Shown: positions 35,801 through 47,626 of the stretch, one piece after another
Numbering within the stretch: the first letter of the stretch is position 1
Layout: each line of letters starts with the position of its first letter
Source of the DNA: Vermamoeba vermiformis
Lineage: Eukaryota; Tubulinea; Echinamoebida
Length of the DNA: 64,000 bases
NCBI GenBank assembly: GCA_045837725.1
Contig: JBEWZL010000236.1
Coordinates: 62,001-126,000, forward strand
Direction of reading: 5' to 3'
The notes under the pieces: model-generated
What the model saw: the letters and a program-made list of their open reading frames with translations, nothing else
Database searches by the model: none
What the model was told of the DNA's origin: nothing
Program-made: the position numbers and the translations under genes

Positions 35801-37560
35801 ATGTTTGCGGATAGTTTAAGCAATAATAACGATAATCCTCGGGTTAAAAATGAATATATGAAGTCTGGCAGCTCAGGGTCAGTAGGCACCAAACCGAAAT
35901 CTGGTCCGAAGGTAAAACTCAAATGGCGCCATTTCTTTTGCTAATTATTAACGTTTAATCCTATTAATTTTGATATTATAATCCGATGATTATAAAAATT
36001 ATTTTCGTTACGCGGTCGGATCCCATCCTTATCAAGCACCCTACGCGTGCACCAATTTACAAGAACTGCTACTGACCGACGCACAGGACTCGGCGTTAGA
36101 ATCAGCGCGGAGTTCAGAGAGCGGCGAAGAATCACGTGACATTAGTCGCAGTCGTCGCGCACGTGTAGAACAACAAGCGAAGAGCAAAGTGAAGCACCAC
36201 CAAGCCGACGAGTCACTGCTCTTCGATGCCGCAGTCAAGTTCTGTGAGTGCCGCGATGGCTATAATAGTATTGAGGGACGGTGTACTGACTTGACTTGCA
36301 GATCTGCGCAAAGTACTCTCGCGAATGACCGCACAGATTGAGAAGTAAGTCTGATGATTGGACCACTAAGTGCCACTTCAGCACCGATCACTGACCCACG
36401 TGACAGACTGGACACATTCGGCCAATTCACTGAAGAGTACTACGCGTGCTCGCACAGCAAGGCCTACACTGCGCACCACCTGACCAGCGACGAGGAGTGG
36501 TCGATTGGTCTGCCCGTGCTCATTGCGCGCGTCAAGAGCTATCAGTACGACTGCGTCAACGACTTCAGACACGACTTTAGAGAGATGGTGACAACGCGAC
36601 TCAGATCTGACGCCCTGCCGCCCTTCAGCGCTGAGTACCAATCGAGTGAGGCGATGCTGTACGAGGGACTCAAGCTGATTGGCAACTATCGCGAGTACTT
36701 GAACGACAAGACCGTGCAGCAGCACTACATGGCCAACAAACAGTTTGACTTCAAGACCAAGCACGTGATCACTGCGATCATTGAGCGCGAGAGTGACAGC
36801 GAGTGTCTGTTGTGCGGCGAAGAGAAGACGAAGCACTGCCTCCAGTGTCGCTTGGTACGTATCTCGATCTCGATCTCACGTGTCACTGACTGACACCTGG
36901 CACAGTGCCACGACACGTATCATACGGCGTGCTTGCGCATGATTGACAAGCACGTGCCAGAGACAGATCGCAACAAGTGGTACTGCGAGAAGTGTCAACT
37001 GCTCGATCAACACCATCACATGCGCCAGTATCTCAATCAAGCAGCCACTCCACACTCACCGCTGACACATCACGGCACACTCACTGCCTTCACACTCAAT
37101 ATTGACTCTTCACAAAATAAACAGAACAAAAAGAGAAAGCGCACAGAAGACAAAGAAGACGATGATCCGCCGCAGAAGAAGCGTCGCGTCACTCACCGCG
37201 TCAAATTGCCACGAGCCACGCAGCAGACAGTGGATCCCGACAAAATTCAAAACAACAAAGACTATGCCCGGTCAATTAAGTGGGAGCCCGTGGAGCGGGT
37301 GGTGGGGCGACGACTCTGCAACAAAGTATTGCAGTACAAAGTCATGTGGCGGAACAAGTCCTCCGATGGTACGTAGGGCATTGTTGGAAATACAAGGGTA
37401 TTGATTGTTGCGTGCAGAGGCCAAGTGGGTGTATCATTATCAAATGCAGGACTGTGAGGACTACGTGCGCGATTTTGAAACTAAATTTGCGGACTTAATT
37501 AAAAAGAAACAGCTCGAGACACAAATGAAAAGGCAGAAAGAGGACAAAAATAAATCCTAA
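35801..37560 (+). CDS. PHD finger and chromodomain protein
   Basis: A 454-residue chromatin protein. Exons 35801-35911, 36087-36243, 36302-36344, 36407-36854, 36906-37368 and 37418-37560. Residues about 110-250 form a helical region (SYQYDCVNDFRHDFREMV) weakly reminiscent of a bromodomain. Then comes a PHD finger with C4HC3 spacing: CLLCGEEKTKHCLQC, CHDTYHTACL, WYCEKC. A basic nuclear stretch (KKRKRTEDKE, PQKKRRV) is followed by a chromodomain (IKWEPVERVVGRR, LQYKVMWRN, AKWVYHYQMQDCEDYVRDFE) and a charged helical tail. The combination suggests a histone-mark reader. I do not recognise a specific orthologue. It starts 222 bp after the MDC1-like gene. Confidence 0.8.
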
Positions 37561-37603
37561 TGTGAATATTACCGAAATAATGAGAACGAGCATCTATTTA
37601 CAT

Positions 37604-39257
37604 TTATTCAATGCGCTTGAAGAAGGACGTGATATTCACTTTAGGTTCAGGTAGATTGGTGACCTTCTTTTTCTTCTTTGCAGGCGACTCTTTGCTCTCA
37701 GGTTTCTCGCGTTTGCGCTTGCCGAGCACACTCGAGTTGACATTCTGCACATCACCGCCATTCTCTTTGTCTTCAAGCTCCTCGGTACTCGCTTGCGTGA
37801 CTGGCTGTTCAGTGCTAGCAGTCGTTGCAACGATGTTGACAGGTGTCACTTCAGAGGTCGATGCAACGTTGACAGGTGTCACTTCGGAAGTCGATGCAAC
37901 AACGTTGACAGGTGTCACTTCAGGCACTGCTGTCACTGTGTTTGCAGTTGTGTTGGTTGACTCGACAGTTGTAATTACATCGATGCTCGTCGTGTGAGCT
38001 ACCTCTGGCTCAGTGGACACTGCTGGCACATCGGGCAATTCTTCTTTGACAGCAGGTGTGACACTCTCCGTGACAGCACTCGACGCAGTACTCGTATTGA
38101 CACTCGCAGTTGATGCAGACTCGAGTTTGCCACTCTCTTTTGTCTCACTCGCTTTCTCTTGTGTTGTGCTCGTCTTCTTGCTGCGTGTGCTGGTACGACG
38201 ACGCGATCGATCGATCTCCTCTTCGAAGTCGATCTCGCAGTAGTCGATGCGCTCCTTGCGCTCTTGCTTGTCGAAGAAGTCGATGCTGTTCGTGTTGAAT
38301 AGACGCGCTTCAATGTCCATCAGCAGCTTGAGAAATCCTTCGTTGACGTTGATCCAAGGTGCGCGCTCTTTAACGTGATTGAAAGCACGTTGCAGAGGCC
38401 ATCGCTTAGCAATCATTAAATAGCTCAACAATATTGTCACTGAACGCGACTTGCCCTCGCGACAGTGGATCAGTGCGCGACCCTCACTGCCCATGTGCGC
38501 GGATTGTACGAATCTGACAGCTGCTTCAATCTCCTCGAATGGCAGCTCTTCATCGCGACTGTCTTCGATTGCAAATCTGCGGTAACGGATGCGCGTGCCT
38601 TCTTCGGCTTTGTCTGGCTGTTCATGATCTGGCTTGACTTCTGCGGGGGACACTTCTTCTTTATTGTCTTTATCGTCTACTTGCGCGTCGTCTCCTTCGT
38701 TGTTGTTGTTGTCCATAGACTCATCTTCAGGCTCTTCAACGAGCGCATGAGAAGTTGGATGTGCGTTGTCATTGTCTTCGGGATATCTCTCGTCCAAATA
38801 ATAGTTCTGAATATCCTTAGTGACGTTCATTACATGTGTGATGCCATTGTCACACAGCCACTCAGAATTAAGGGCAGCCAATCGATTGCCCAAGAACACG
38901 CCTTTGGTGATCTGAACGCCCTCGCAATAAGACTTGTTTTGAGCCTCACGTGCTGCTCTCTTTTCTTCAGACCTCTTGCGACGACTGACCGAAATGCGTT
39001 CTTTGCGCTCAAGATATAGTGCATACAGACGTTCCTCCTCCTAAGAACAGATTTGACACCGTTAAGAAAATGCACTGTTCAAACTCTAGCTATAATATAT
39101 ACAATACCTCTGCTTGTCTTCGTTCTATTTCAGCTCTTCGTTGACGCTCTTCCTCTTCTCGTTTCTTTCGATCTGCCTCTTCTTTTTGAAACAGATACTC
39201 ATAGTTGGGCTTATCTGTACCAAGATTTTTAAAGAATTTAGTTAAGCAAGCCTGCAT
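37604..39257 (-). CDS. dual-specificity phosphatase with PCNA-box-like motifs at both ends
   Basis: A 528-residue protein with exons 39257-39108 and 39040-37604. The first nine residues, MQACLTKFF, fit the PCNA-interacting consensus QxxLxxFF exactly. A charged helix follows, then the phosphatase domain (about 95-270): VFLGNRLAALNSEWLCDNGI, catalytic IHCREGKSRSVTILLSYLM. An acidic insertion of about 70 residues (YYLDERYPEDND to EEGTRIRYRRF) sits before the catalytic loop. The C-terminal 200 residues are Ser/Thr/Val low complexity with three EVTPVN repeats, a KEN box in LEDKENGGD, a nuclear signal GKRKREK and a final NITSFFKRIE, again PIP-like. A nuclear, replication-linked role is inferred. 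Confidence 0.85.
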
Positions 39258-39387
39258 CGCAACTGCTGTTAGGAAGATAGAGCTGTGTTGCAGTAGATAA
39301 TTATTCTGGTCTAACAACGGTCAAAAATTTTTAAACTTTTGAGCAGACAAAAAGGCGCGAAAATAAAAAAGGTGTTTAACAGTGTCA

Positions 39388-40980
39388 TTATTGCACAAAA
39401 TTAACAAAATCTTGCAATATTGAGGCATGTGCTGGGGAGAAGTGATACAATTCGAGATTTTCGTAAAATGTGGTGGTGATCGTGTAAATAGATGTGGTGA
39501 TCTCCTGCAGCAAGGCATTGGGCTGTACAGCAGAGAGCAAGTGACCGTGCAGCGCAGTGTTCACGTGATAGAGGTGCGGCAACAGCTGACAGAACCGATT
39601 GAGCAGTGACCAGGTGTGCAGCAGTGTGCTGAGTGTATCAGGCACGGCCAAGCTGCTCGTGACCAGGCCCAAGCGATCCTCCGCGCTCGAGGCTGCAATC
39701 AGCTGCGAGAGGGCGCGTGCTGACCACATGCAGGGCTGCATGTCTTGGAACAGATACTGCTGCAGACACGCTTGCGAGAGTTGTTGCGCTACAGGCCACG
39801 TGGCGAGTCGCGATTTGTTGCCCTGGTCGAGGGACTGCACAGCACTGACACGTGTCAACAGCGTGTCTAGACGCGTGTTGAAGGTCGCGAGTGTGGACAG
39901 AGTGACGTCGTGCACTAGCTGCCACGTGCGTCCCGTCTGATCTGCAAAGATCACGTGACGACTGTGCGGTCCGAACTGCACCAAATCTACCAGGGCCAGC
40001 AGTGCTTGATGGCGCAGGTGTGGGTCCGATGTCTGCAGTGCTTGCAGCAGTGGACTGAGCGAGTCAGTGTTCAGTGACAAGGGCTGTACAGAGGTTAGTT
40101 CCTTTTAAGGAAACTATTTCCTAATATGGACGTACCTCAGTGAATATGATCTGTGTGAGGTGACGGAGATAAGACTCGATGAATCCGCACAGCAGTGTCA
40201 CCAGCACCAATTTAGGCAACAGCGCGTCGAGTACGGTGAGATTCATGAACCATTGTCCGACACTCTGTTCAGTGAATTCGGTCACACTCGCCCCTGCTGT
40301 CACCGTGCACACCTCTGTCATAGAACTCCTGCTCACGGGGTCAGAGTGGTGTACAGTCAATGCGCTTAGACCTACCAGCCGAGTGAGTACGCGACGTAGG
40401 TGATGAGGGAGGTCAGCAGTGGTGCCAGCAGCAGATGCGCTGTGTACGCGAGCACTAGTACGGGACCGGCACGTGTCAGCGAGGTCTTGATACATTGCGG
40501 CAATGCCTGGCGTACTCGCTGCCATCGAGTGCGGTGCAATCGCGGGTACACAAACAGCAGTGCTTCGGTGTTGAATGCAGCGTAGATCCAGCTCACGAGT
40601 TGCAACAGGATGTGATGTTCGTGCAGACACAGGCCTTGCGTTGAGGGGATGGAAAATAGTGTCCTATACAGTATATTCAAAGTAGTGGCGTGTATTATCG
40701 CGAGTGGGATAGAAGGCACAAACTGAGTGCGCATCCAGAAGTGCAAAGTGGATCCGATCCCAGCTGTAGGATTGAAGCCGCTCCAATTCGTAGAAAATGT
40801 GTGTTTGCGCGATATGTAATAGGCTTGCAAGCAGATAAACGCCAAGAAAGGTGTGAAAGCGGTGTGTTCAGCCAGCGTGTCTGGAGCCAACCAATGTGTG
40901 AATGAGAGGAGTATATACACAGGCAATAGGGTCCATATTATTGTGCCCACTAGTCTCCAGCGTGCAATATGACTCATCAT
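39388..40980 (-). CDS. NDC1: transmembrane nucleoporin NDC1
   Basis: A 497-residue protein with exons 40980-40376, 40328-40136 and 40083-39388. The N-terminal half has about six membrane segments, beginning GTIIWTLLPVYILLSF and including FMNLTVLDALLPKLVLVTLL. The C-terminal half is a soluble helical domain starting LLQALQTSDPHLRHQALLAL, then VQFGPHSRHVIF, which parallels LxYLALQDLxxLSQxSxxRRQEVF of animal NDC1. The protein anchors the nuclear pore ring and spindle pole body in known systems. Shorter than human NDC1 (674), mostly in the tail. The TM count is my reading of hydrophobic runs. Confidence 0.75.
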
Positions 40981-41230
40981 CGTGGTGATTTTAAAAATAT
41001 GCAACTGTTAACGCTATTAATTGCCCATAAAATTCCTCCAATACTCGACTAATAATAATATCAAGTCGTATTGTTGCTAAATAAATAAATAATAACAAAT
41101 AAGCACGAAAAATGTTTGAATAAAAAGGCGGGCAGTTTTTTCTTTCGGGTTCCCGCACCACATATTCCGGTGCCCGAAATCAAGTGTCACAGCGCTATGT
41201 ACAACAAATTTATACGTGTTGGTGGCTATA
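40981..41230. other. NDC1 upstream / CLASP downstream spacer
   Basis: A 250-bp AT-rich spacer between two leftward genes. It holds the CLASP 3' signal TGTACATA and presumably the NDC1 promoter; nothing else is visible. Confidence 0.4.
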
Positions 41231-42815
41231 TTACAAGTGCGGTACAATGAGCTCGTCGCGCACAATGCTGCGTCGCGTGAGTGCCATGAGTCGATGCAGT
41301 TTGAGCGCGAGTACCTCGGAGCTGTCCTCCGCGCGTACTGGCACTGCAGCACTGCTCGGTGCAACGGGCGAGGAGGGGGCAGTGCTGGGGGCGGAGGACT
41401 GCGCGCTCTTGGGCACACTGCTCGCAGACTTGGCGGCTTTGAGTGAGGGCAGTTCCAAGCGCTTGGCGGGAGGTTTGTTGGCGGTGAGGGCGGTAACTGC
41501 GCGCTTGGCAGTGACGGTGGTCTTGGCGACTTGGGCCAGCGTCAGTTTGCTCTTGCTCGCGGGGGTCGGGGCAGCAGGGGTCTTGCTGGGTGTGTCCTTG
41601 GGCTTGCTGACGACACTGTTCGCGCGCGTGACAGCCGCGACAGCCGTGACAGCAGTGCTCATCTTGGGCGAGGAGAGATTGACACTGGCAGGACGCGCTT
41701 TGACAGTTTTGACACTGCTCGCGGGGGTCTTCTTCACTGCACTCACACTCGGAGCACGCGACGGTGTGCTGACTGGCTTGGTGTCACGTGACTTGGTGGT
41801 GGGAGCCGCGGACTGAATGGAGCGCACAGATCTGACGGAGCGCGGACTGGAGGGTGGACTGGATGCAGGGGACTGGGGCTCGGGACTGAGGACGGAGGTG
41901 GGTGTCGAGCTGGAGAGCGGTGTGTCGGGGGTGATGGCAGCTGCATTGAGTGTCCCACTGCTGGTATTGAGTGCCGTGTTGCTCGTGCTGGCCATCAGAT
42001 CTGAACTCTCGCTCAACAGCAGCGGATTCACATCGAACGAGAGCTCGAGGGTCTTGCGCACGGTGCGATCGATGGACTGCACGACCTTGACAGCGCGGTC
42101 AGGGAAGTACTCGTGGTACAGGTGCAGTATGTCGCGGGCAGTGGAGCGACACTCGAGCGAGGCATCGCCCAGAGCACGACTGAGCACCTCTTCAAACACC
42201 TCGCAGAATGGCTGCACGGCCTCGGCAGTGTGCAGCTGCAGCATGAGCAGCGTGTACTCGAGACAGCGGCGGCGCAGTGTAGTGTTCTTGAGGTCTTTGC
42301 TGCCGAGTGCGATCTGTGGCAACATGACCTTGATCGAGAGGTGATTGACCAGCGCGCGGATGCAGCTGTCAGTAGCATCGGCCATGGCCTTGACTGATAC
42401 GTGCAGTCGTCCAAGCAGCACTTGCAAGAACATGGTCGCTGAGGGCTCAAATTCTGTGGGCATCAATTCGGCCTGTCAAATCCGCGGTCAATAGACGAAT
42501 ATTGCAATACAAATCATTTTAAAATTAATACGCAGCTGTATGGCTATTATAGTGCTCGCTATTACGTACCATTTTGGCGACTAATCCACAAGACTCTCGC
42601 ACAATAGTTGAGCGCAAGTCTTCAATCTGTTGAAATAGTGCAACACGCAGTGCTATAATCTCTCTGCTCGTTAATTTCAAAGGCTCTTCTGGATCTGTAA
42701 TCAGCTTCTGCATCTCGATCAGCGCTGCATTGCGCTTTGTCCAATCGTCTTTGTCATCGAGTTTCTTCGCAAATTCAGCGAGCTTTTGTTTTTTAGCTGT
42801 GTCACTCATCGCCAT
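41231..42815 (-). CDS. CLASP: CLASP-type TOG-domain microtubule regulator
   Basis: A 495-residue protein with exons 42815-42570 and 42472-41231. Residues 1-230 form a CLASP N-terminal (TOG/HEAT) array: DDWTKRNAALIEMQKLI, LRSTIVRESCGLVAKM, ATDSCIRALV, RRRCLEYTLLMLQ, SRALGDASLECRSTARDILHLY. Residues 240-460 are Ser/Ala/Thr/Pro/Lys-rich and basic (VSAVKKTPASSVKTVKARPAS), typical of microtubule-binding linkers. A short helix LALKLHRLMALTRR ends the chain. With one TOG and no visible SxIP motif this is a reduced CLASP. TGTACATA lies just beyond the stop at 41203-41196. Confidence 0.8.
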
Positions 42816-42862
42816 GGTGTTTAATATTTAACAAAGTGTTATGAGCTGTGGTGGACTGCGCG

Positions 42863-43083
42863 ATGAAATTTGAAAAGAATGAAGCGGATGCCATCAACCA
42901 GTACACTCGTGCCGCGCACTCCAAGTTACTGCATCGTACTGTTAGTGAACGAGTGTCATTCTGATCGTGCAGGTGTGTGTTTGACAGGTGTCACAGTTTA
43001 TTCGCGGTGTACCCCTTTCTGCGGTACAAATCTACAAGAAAGGCATATTGAACTCTCGCCCTACACTAGGCACGAGGCACTAA
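42863..43083 (+). CDS. possible small gene, 54 residues, unknown
   Basis: A possible two-exon gene: 42863-42940 and 42997-43083, with a 56-nt GT-AG intron of the size usual here. The product would be MKFEKNEADAINQYTRAAHS, then KLLHRT, then FIRGVPLSAVQIYKKGILNS and a short tail. It would start 47 bp from the CLASP start (divergent) and end 48 bp from the RRP12 stop (convergent), the spacing seen for real neighbours in this window. I recognise no family. Three candidate acceptors lie close together, so the frame is uncertain. Confidence 0.35.
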
Positions 43084-43131
43084 TCGGACATAGTGCATGC
43101 ACGAGGCACTGGCAGGACAATACGAGCTCAT

Positions 43132-46100
43132 TTATCGTCGTTTGGGCTTCGTCTTGGCACCTTTCTTGGCACCCTTGACGATGTTTTCAAACTGTTGATG
43201 CGCGACATGACGACGTCTGTGGAGTAATTAGCGAGGGTGATAGCTATAGCACGAGTAGTAATGACGGTTGTATACGCACCTCTTATTTAAGAACTTGGGA
43301 TCAAATTTGATGTAAGCATACGGATCCGGTCTGCCAGCCTTCTTCATATCACCAGCAGCGTACTTCGAAGCATAGAGATCACCGGCCTGTCCCGCATTCA
43401 ACTTCTGCTTCTTGTTCGCGGGGCCCTTTTTCATCTTCGTCTGCGCTGGATCTGCTTCTTCATCGTCATCGTCATCACCGCGCTTTCGTTTCTTATTACT
43501 GTTGTTGTTGTTGTTAGCGCTCTTCTTCTCATCCTCCTCGTCCTCGTCATCATCCTCCTCTTTGATGATCATACGACCGTCTTCAGTCATCTCAAAGCCA
43601 CTCTGCTTCTCGCGTCGTCCACTGAACCTGTGCGGATTGGTCGCTGCGCGGTGGTGAGTACTGCTGCTAGTGCAAACACTACCTGTGGTACTTACAGACA
43701 ATGTACTGATTGGCATTGGGGTCCAAGAAGTCAATCACGCGCTCCTCGTCCAGCATCTCCTCGTCCTCGTCCTCCTCGCCCAGTGCAGCGCGGTGTCGAG
43801 CAGCAGCAGGGGTGTGCTGGCCCTCCAAGATCCACATCTGCTTCTCACCCTGCGCACCGGACTTGTGCTGCGACTGCTGCTCTTTGTAGCGCTTGCGTCG
43901 CTCCAAGGTCTCTTTCAACTGACTCGCGTACTGATTCACGCGCTTGACCGCAGCACTGCTCGGCTCGCTCTTGAGCAGCTTCTTGGCAATGTCTTCTTCG
44001 TCCTCCTCGCTGCGTCGAGGCTCGGGTTCGCTCTCGATCATCGCTGCATCTTGTTCAGCTGCGCGCTGTTCTTTGACGCGCTTCTGATACTCCTCTTGCT
44101 TCTGCTTCTTCTTCTTGTCCAAGCGACCCAGTGTCTTGCGGATGTTGACGATCAGCTTGCGGTGTTTGCGCGGCACCAGCGGTTCAATGGTCTCGTAACC
44201 AAATTTGGTAATGAGGCGTTCAAGAATGATCTTGATCTTCAATCGGAAGTGTTCGCGATTGTCCTTGGTCATGCCCGTGAATATGGTCTTGATCAAGTAC
44301 TCGAGATGGGGTCGCAGCAGGGTAGTGTCGGCAATGGACTTGGTGCTGAGGGTCTTGATCACCTCCAGCGCACTCGCCACCACTTCCTTATAAGGCGATT
44401 CGAGCACGGAGATGACCATCTTGGGCACGGTGGTGATCTGTTGTGCGAAGGGCGTGGAGTTGTCGGTCATGCTGTCGCTCTCGTCCAAAAATAGCAACAG
44501 CTCGCTGTCGTGCCTGTGCTGACGATAGAGATTGATGATGTACTTGAACAGAATTCTGAACGCACTCAGCGCCGCACTGATCATCATCGCGTGTCTGCCC
44601 GCGAGCAGGGCAATCAGGTGCTTCATGAACAGTGCCACGTGATTGCTGCTCGTGTGCGTCATGGTGTGCTGCGTGTCGTGCAGTGCAATCATCTTCACGA
44701 ACATGACGTCGAAGATCTTCTCCGCGGCAGTGCGCACTTTGACACTGGTCTCTTTCAGGGCCAGGGTCACCTCGGGCATCAGATTGCCTAATTTGGCAGC
44801 ACTCTTGTCGGGGTTGTTGTTGAGCAAGAACTCCAATGCGGGGGGTGCAGCATTGAGGTGCGTGATCACGTGCAGCACGGTGCGCAGTCGCATGGCCTTG
44901 CTGCTCGGCGAACTGCTGGCCAGTGTGCTGATCAGTGCACGGTGCACCGTCCACATCTGACTCGTCACCCACGCACTGTGGTGTTCGCACAGGGTCATCA
45001 GTGCCTTGAAGGCCTTCTTCTCGATGCCGTGCTGCTTGCTGTGCAGCAGTGGCTCGATGGACTTGTACACGACACTCAGATCTGACTCGCCTTGCAGATA
45101 GGCGATGAAGGGAATCAGCAGCTCAATCAGAGACTGCACTTCAGCGTGGTCTGTAGTGTCTGCGCTCTTAGAAGTAGCAGTTAAGAACTTGGTCATCACT
45201 GACTTGAAGATCTGCAACACGAGCGGCTGATCTGCGATCTGAAGCCAAGCAGCGATGGACTGAATGATCTGATTGCGCAGTGAACTCATGGCTTGCGAAG
45301 TAGTGTCTGCAACGAAGCTGTTGAATAGTGTTGAGAGCACTTGTGCACTGTGCGGGGCCAGTACGCGAGTCAGATCCCGCGACTCATCACGATGAGCTCG
45401 GTGCGCGAGAATAGTGAGGCACTGCACTACGGAGGGGCGAATGTCCACTCTGCGCACCTGCTTCTCCCCCAAGGTCTCGAGCAACACGCTGGACAGTTGC
45501 GGGAATGCAGCGACCACATCGCGCGACTCGAGTGCAAAGCTCGGCAACAGTGCCCAGCTCTGTTTGTACAGCTGCAGCAGGGTCTGTTGTTGCGCGGGCT
45601 GAGCGGCGAGGGCGGCAGTGTAGAGCAGCGCAGTCTGTTTGACGAACACGTTGTGGTAGTACACGAGCGAGGCCCCAGCAGTCACGCGACGTCGCAGGAT
45701 GGGCAACAGCCAGCAGTGGCGCGGAGTGTGCGTGGGGGGCAGTGCGAATTGAATGGCCGTCAAGTAGCGCGCAATGCCCAGCAGCGAGATGAGGGGTGTG
45801 AGCAGCTGTTCAATCTCCTCGTCGAGCTCGTCCTGTTCGCGACGACTCATGCGTTGTGCGCGACCGAGGGGCTGATCACGCGACAGTGCCATGGTCACGT
45901 GATCGTCGTCCTGTGCAGTCTCCTTGGCGTGCAGACTGTGCAGATTGATGACTTGCGTGCAGAGGTCGCGCAGCAGATAGAAGTAGCCCTCTTGTTGCGC
46001 AGCGAGGCTCTTGTCGTCCGTGCACGCGAGGTGCATGAGGTCTGCGAGGGCGCGCGTGAGGGTGTGCAGCAGCGCGATGATCTTGCCCCAGGCCTGTTGG

Positions 46101-47626
46101 TAGATCACTTTGAGCGAGGTCTGCAGTGACTGCACCATCTTGTCGAGCGCGGTGGTGAAGGACTCGCCGCACAGCCAGCTCTCAATCTCATCACGCGGCT
46201 GCTGCTTCATCGATGCACAGCCCTGGTAGATGACACTTTGCAGCGAGAGGGTGGCCACGCGATGCAAATCAACAGTGTCAGTCTGCAAATAGGTGAGGGT
46301 GGTGGCGAGCAAGCGCGGCAGTTTGTTGGTCCAGAGCTCGCGATCGGTGAGACACAGTGCTGCGAGGGGTGAGTGCGCGCACAGGACACGTGTGGGACTG
46401 ACTAGCACTTACCTTGATAGGCACTGCCCAGCACTTGGACGTAGTGCAGCGAGAGTTCAATGTCGTTCTTGTTGGGCTGCAGTTCGTAGAGGGCATTGAT
46501 GAACTGCACCACCAGGGGCTGCGGTTGCGTCAGTTGCGCGCAATAGGCAGCGAGTTGATCGAAGGCTGCCACACTCAGCTCGGGGTCTGCGCGCTGCGTC
46601 ATCTTGAGCAGCACATCGCTCAACTTCTTCACGCCACTCTCACTCACCAGTGGCAAGATGCCACCAATCAGCTCACTCGCGCGCACCAGTGTCGCGTGAT
46701 TGTGTTGCGCGGAGATGTGCACGAGATGTGACACGAGGGGCTTGCTGACTGCTTCGCGCCACTGCTCTGCTGTCACGTGCGCATCGAGGGGTCCTTCGAG
46801 AAATGATTGCAATGTCTTGTTGATCTTGTTGCGCATCTGTCACGTGATTGCTGTCAGTGTCTGGCACGTGATTGGTTAGAAGCACACTTACCGACTGATC
46901 GTCTTCGAGTGCACGTGACACCAAGAGGCGAATCATCTGCGCCATGGTGTTCTGTGACCACGTGCCAGTGCTCTGTGCGCGCGCGATGCGAATCAGATTC
47001 TTGAGCACGTGCTGATACACCGCGTGCACTGGTCGCTTGTCAATCAGCGCCATGCACAGGGTCACGCTGTGTTCGAATACGGTGCTCTGACGCAGTGTGG
47101 CAGCACTCAGTTGCATGCATATAATGTGCAGCAGTTTGAAGCCTGCCTCTACGCGGCGCATTTCATTCTCGTACTGGATGCGCTGTGCTGCACCGCGCGA
47201 CTTGTGCGCCTGCATGTCTTGGTGCGTGAACTTGTGCGCACGACGCTGCGCTTTAGAACGACGATCGCGTGGAGCACGAGGCATATCGTCATCGTCTTGT
47301 AGCTCGTCATCGTCTTCCTCATCTGAAGAGCTCGATGCAGATTCTTGTTCGGCGTTGGAGCTCAACGTAGCCACTTGTTGCTGCAATACTGACACTAGTG
47401 ATCCATATAATACAGCCAATGTGACGCCACTCTGTTGCGAGCCCACGACTTCACTCAACGCGTCCCAGATGGCACCGAGTTGCGTGTCGTTGAGTCGTTC
47501 GTACTTGATCTTGCGCTCTAGTGCCTGCCACTTGCTCTCTTCATCGAGGGGTGTGGCGGTGTTCTGCGCAGAGTTGAGAACGTCATTCTCTAACGTCTGT
47601 TTCATAGCGGAGAGACCTCGATCCAT
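43132..47626 (-). CDS. RRP12: RRP12-like ribosome-biogenesis HEAT-repeat protein
   Basis: A 1423-residue nucleolar protein needed for maturation and export of pre-40S and pre-60S particles. Exons 47626-46892, 46836-46413, 46359-43696, 43643-43280 and 43216-43132. Most of the chain is HEAT-like helices. The C-terminus has the family signature GRPDPYAYIKFD, followed by a Lys/Arg-rich tail (VKGAKKGAKTKPKRR). An acidic patch with Lys-Arg signal (SNKKRKRGDDDDDEE) sits before it, and another acidic patch near residue 110 (SSSSDEEDDDELQDDDD). Length fits RRP12 (about 1230-1300). The gene is one of the richest in CACGTG. Confidence 0.9.
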
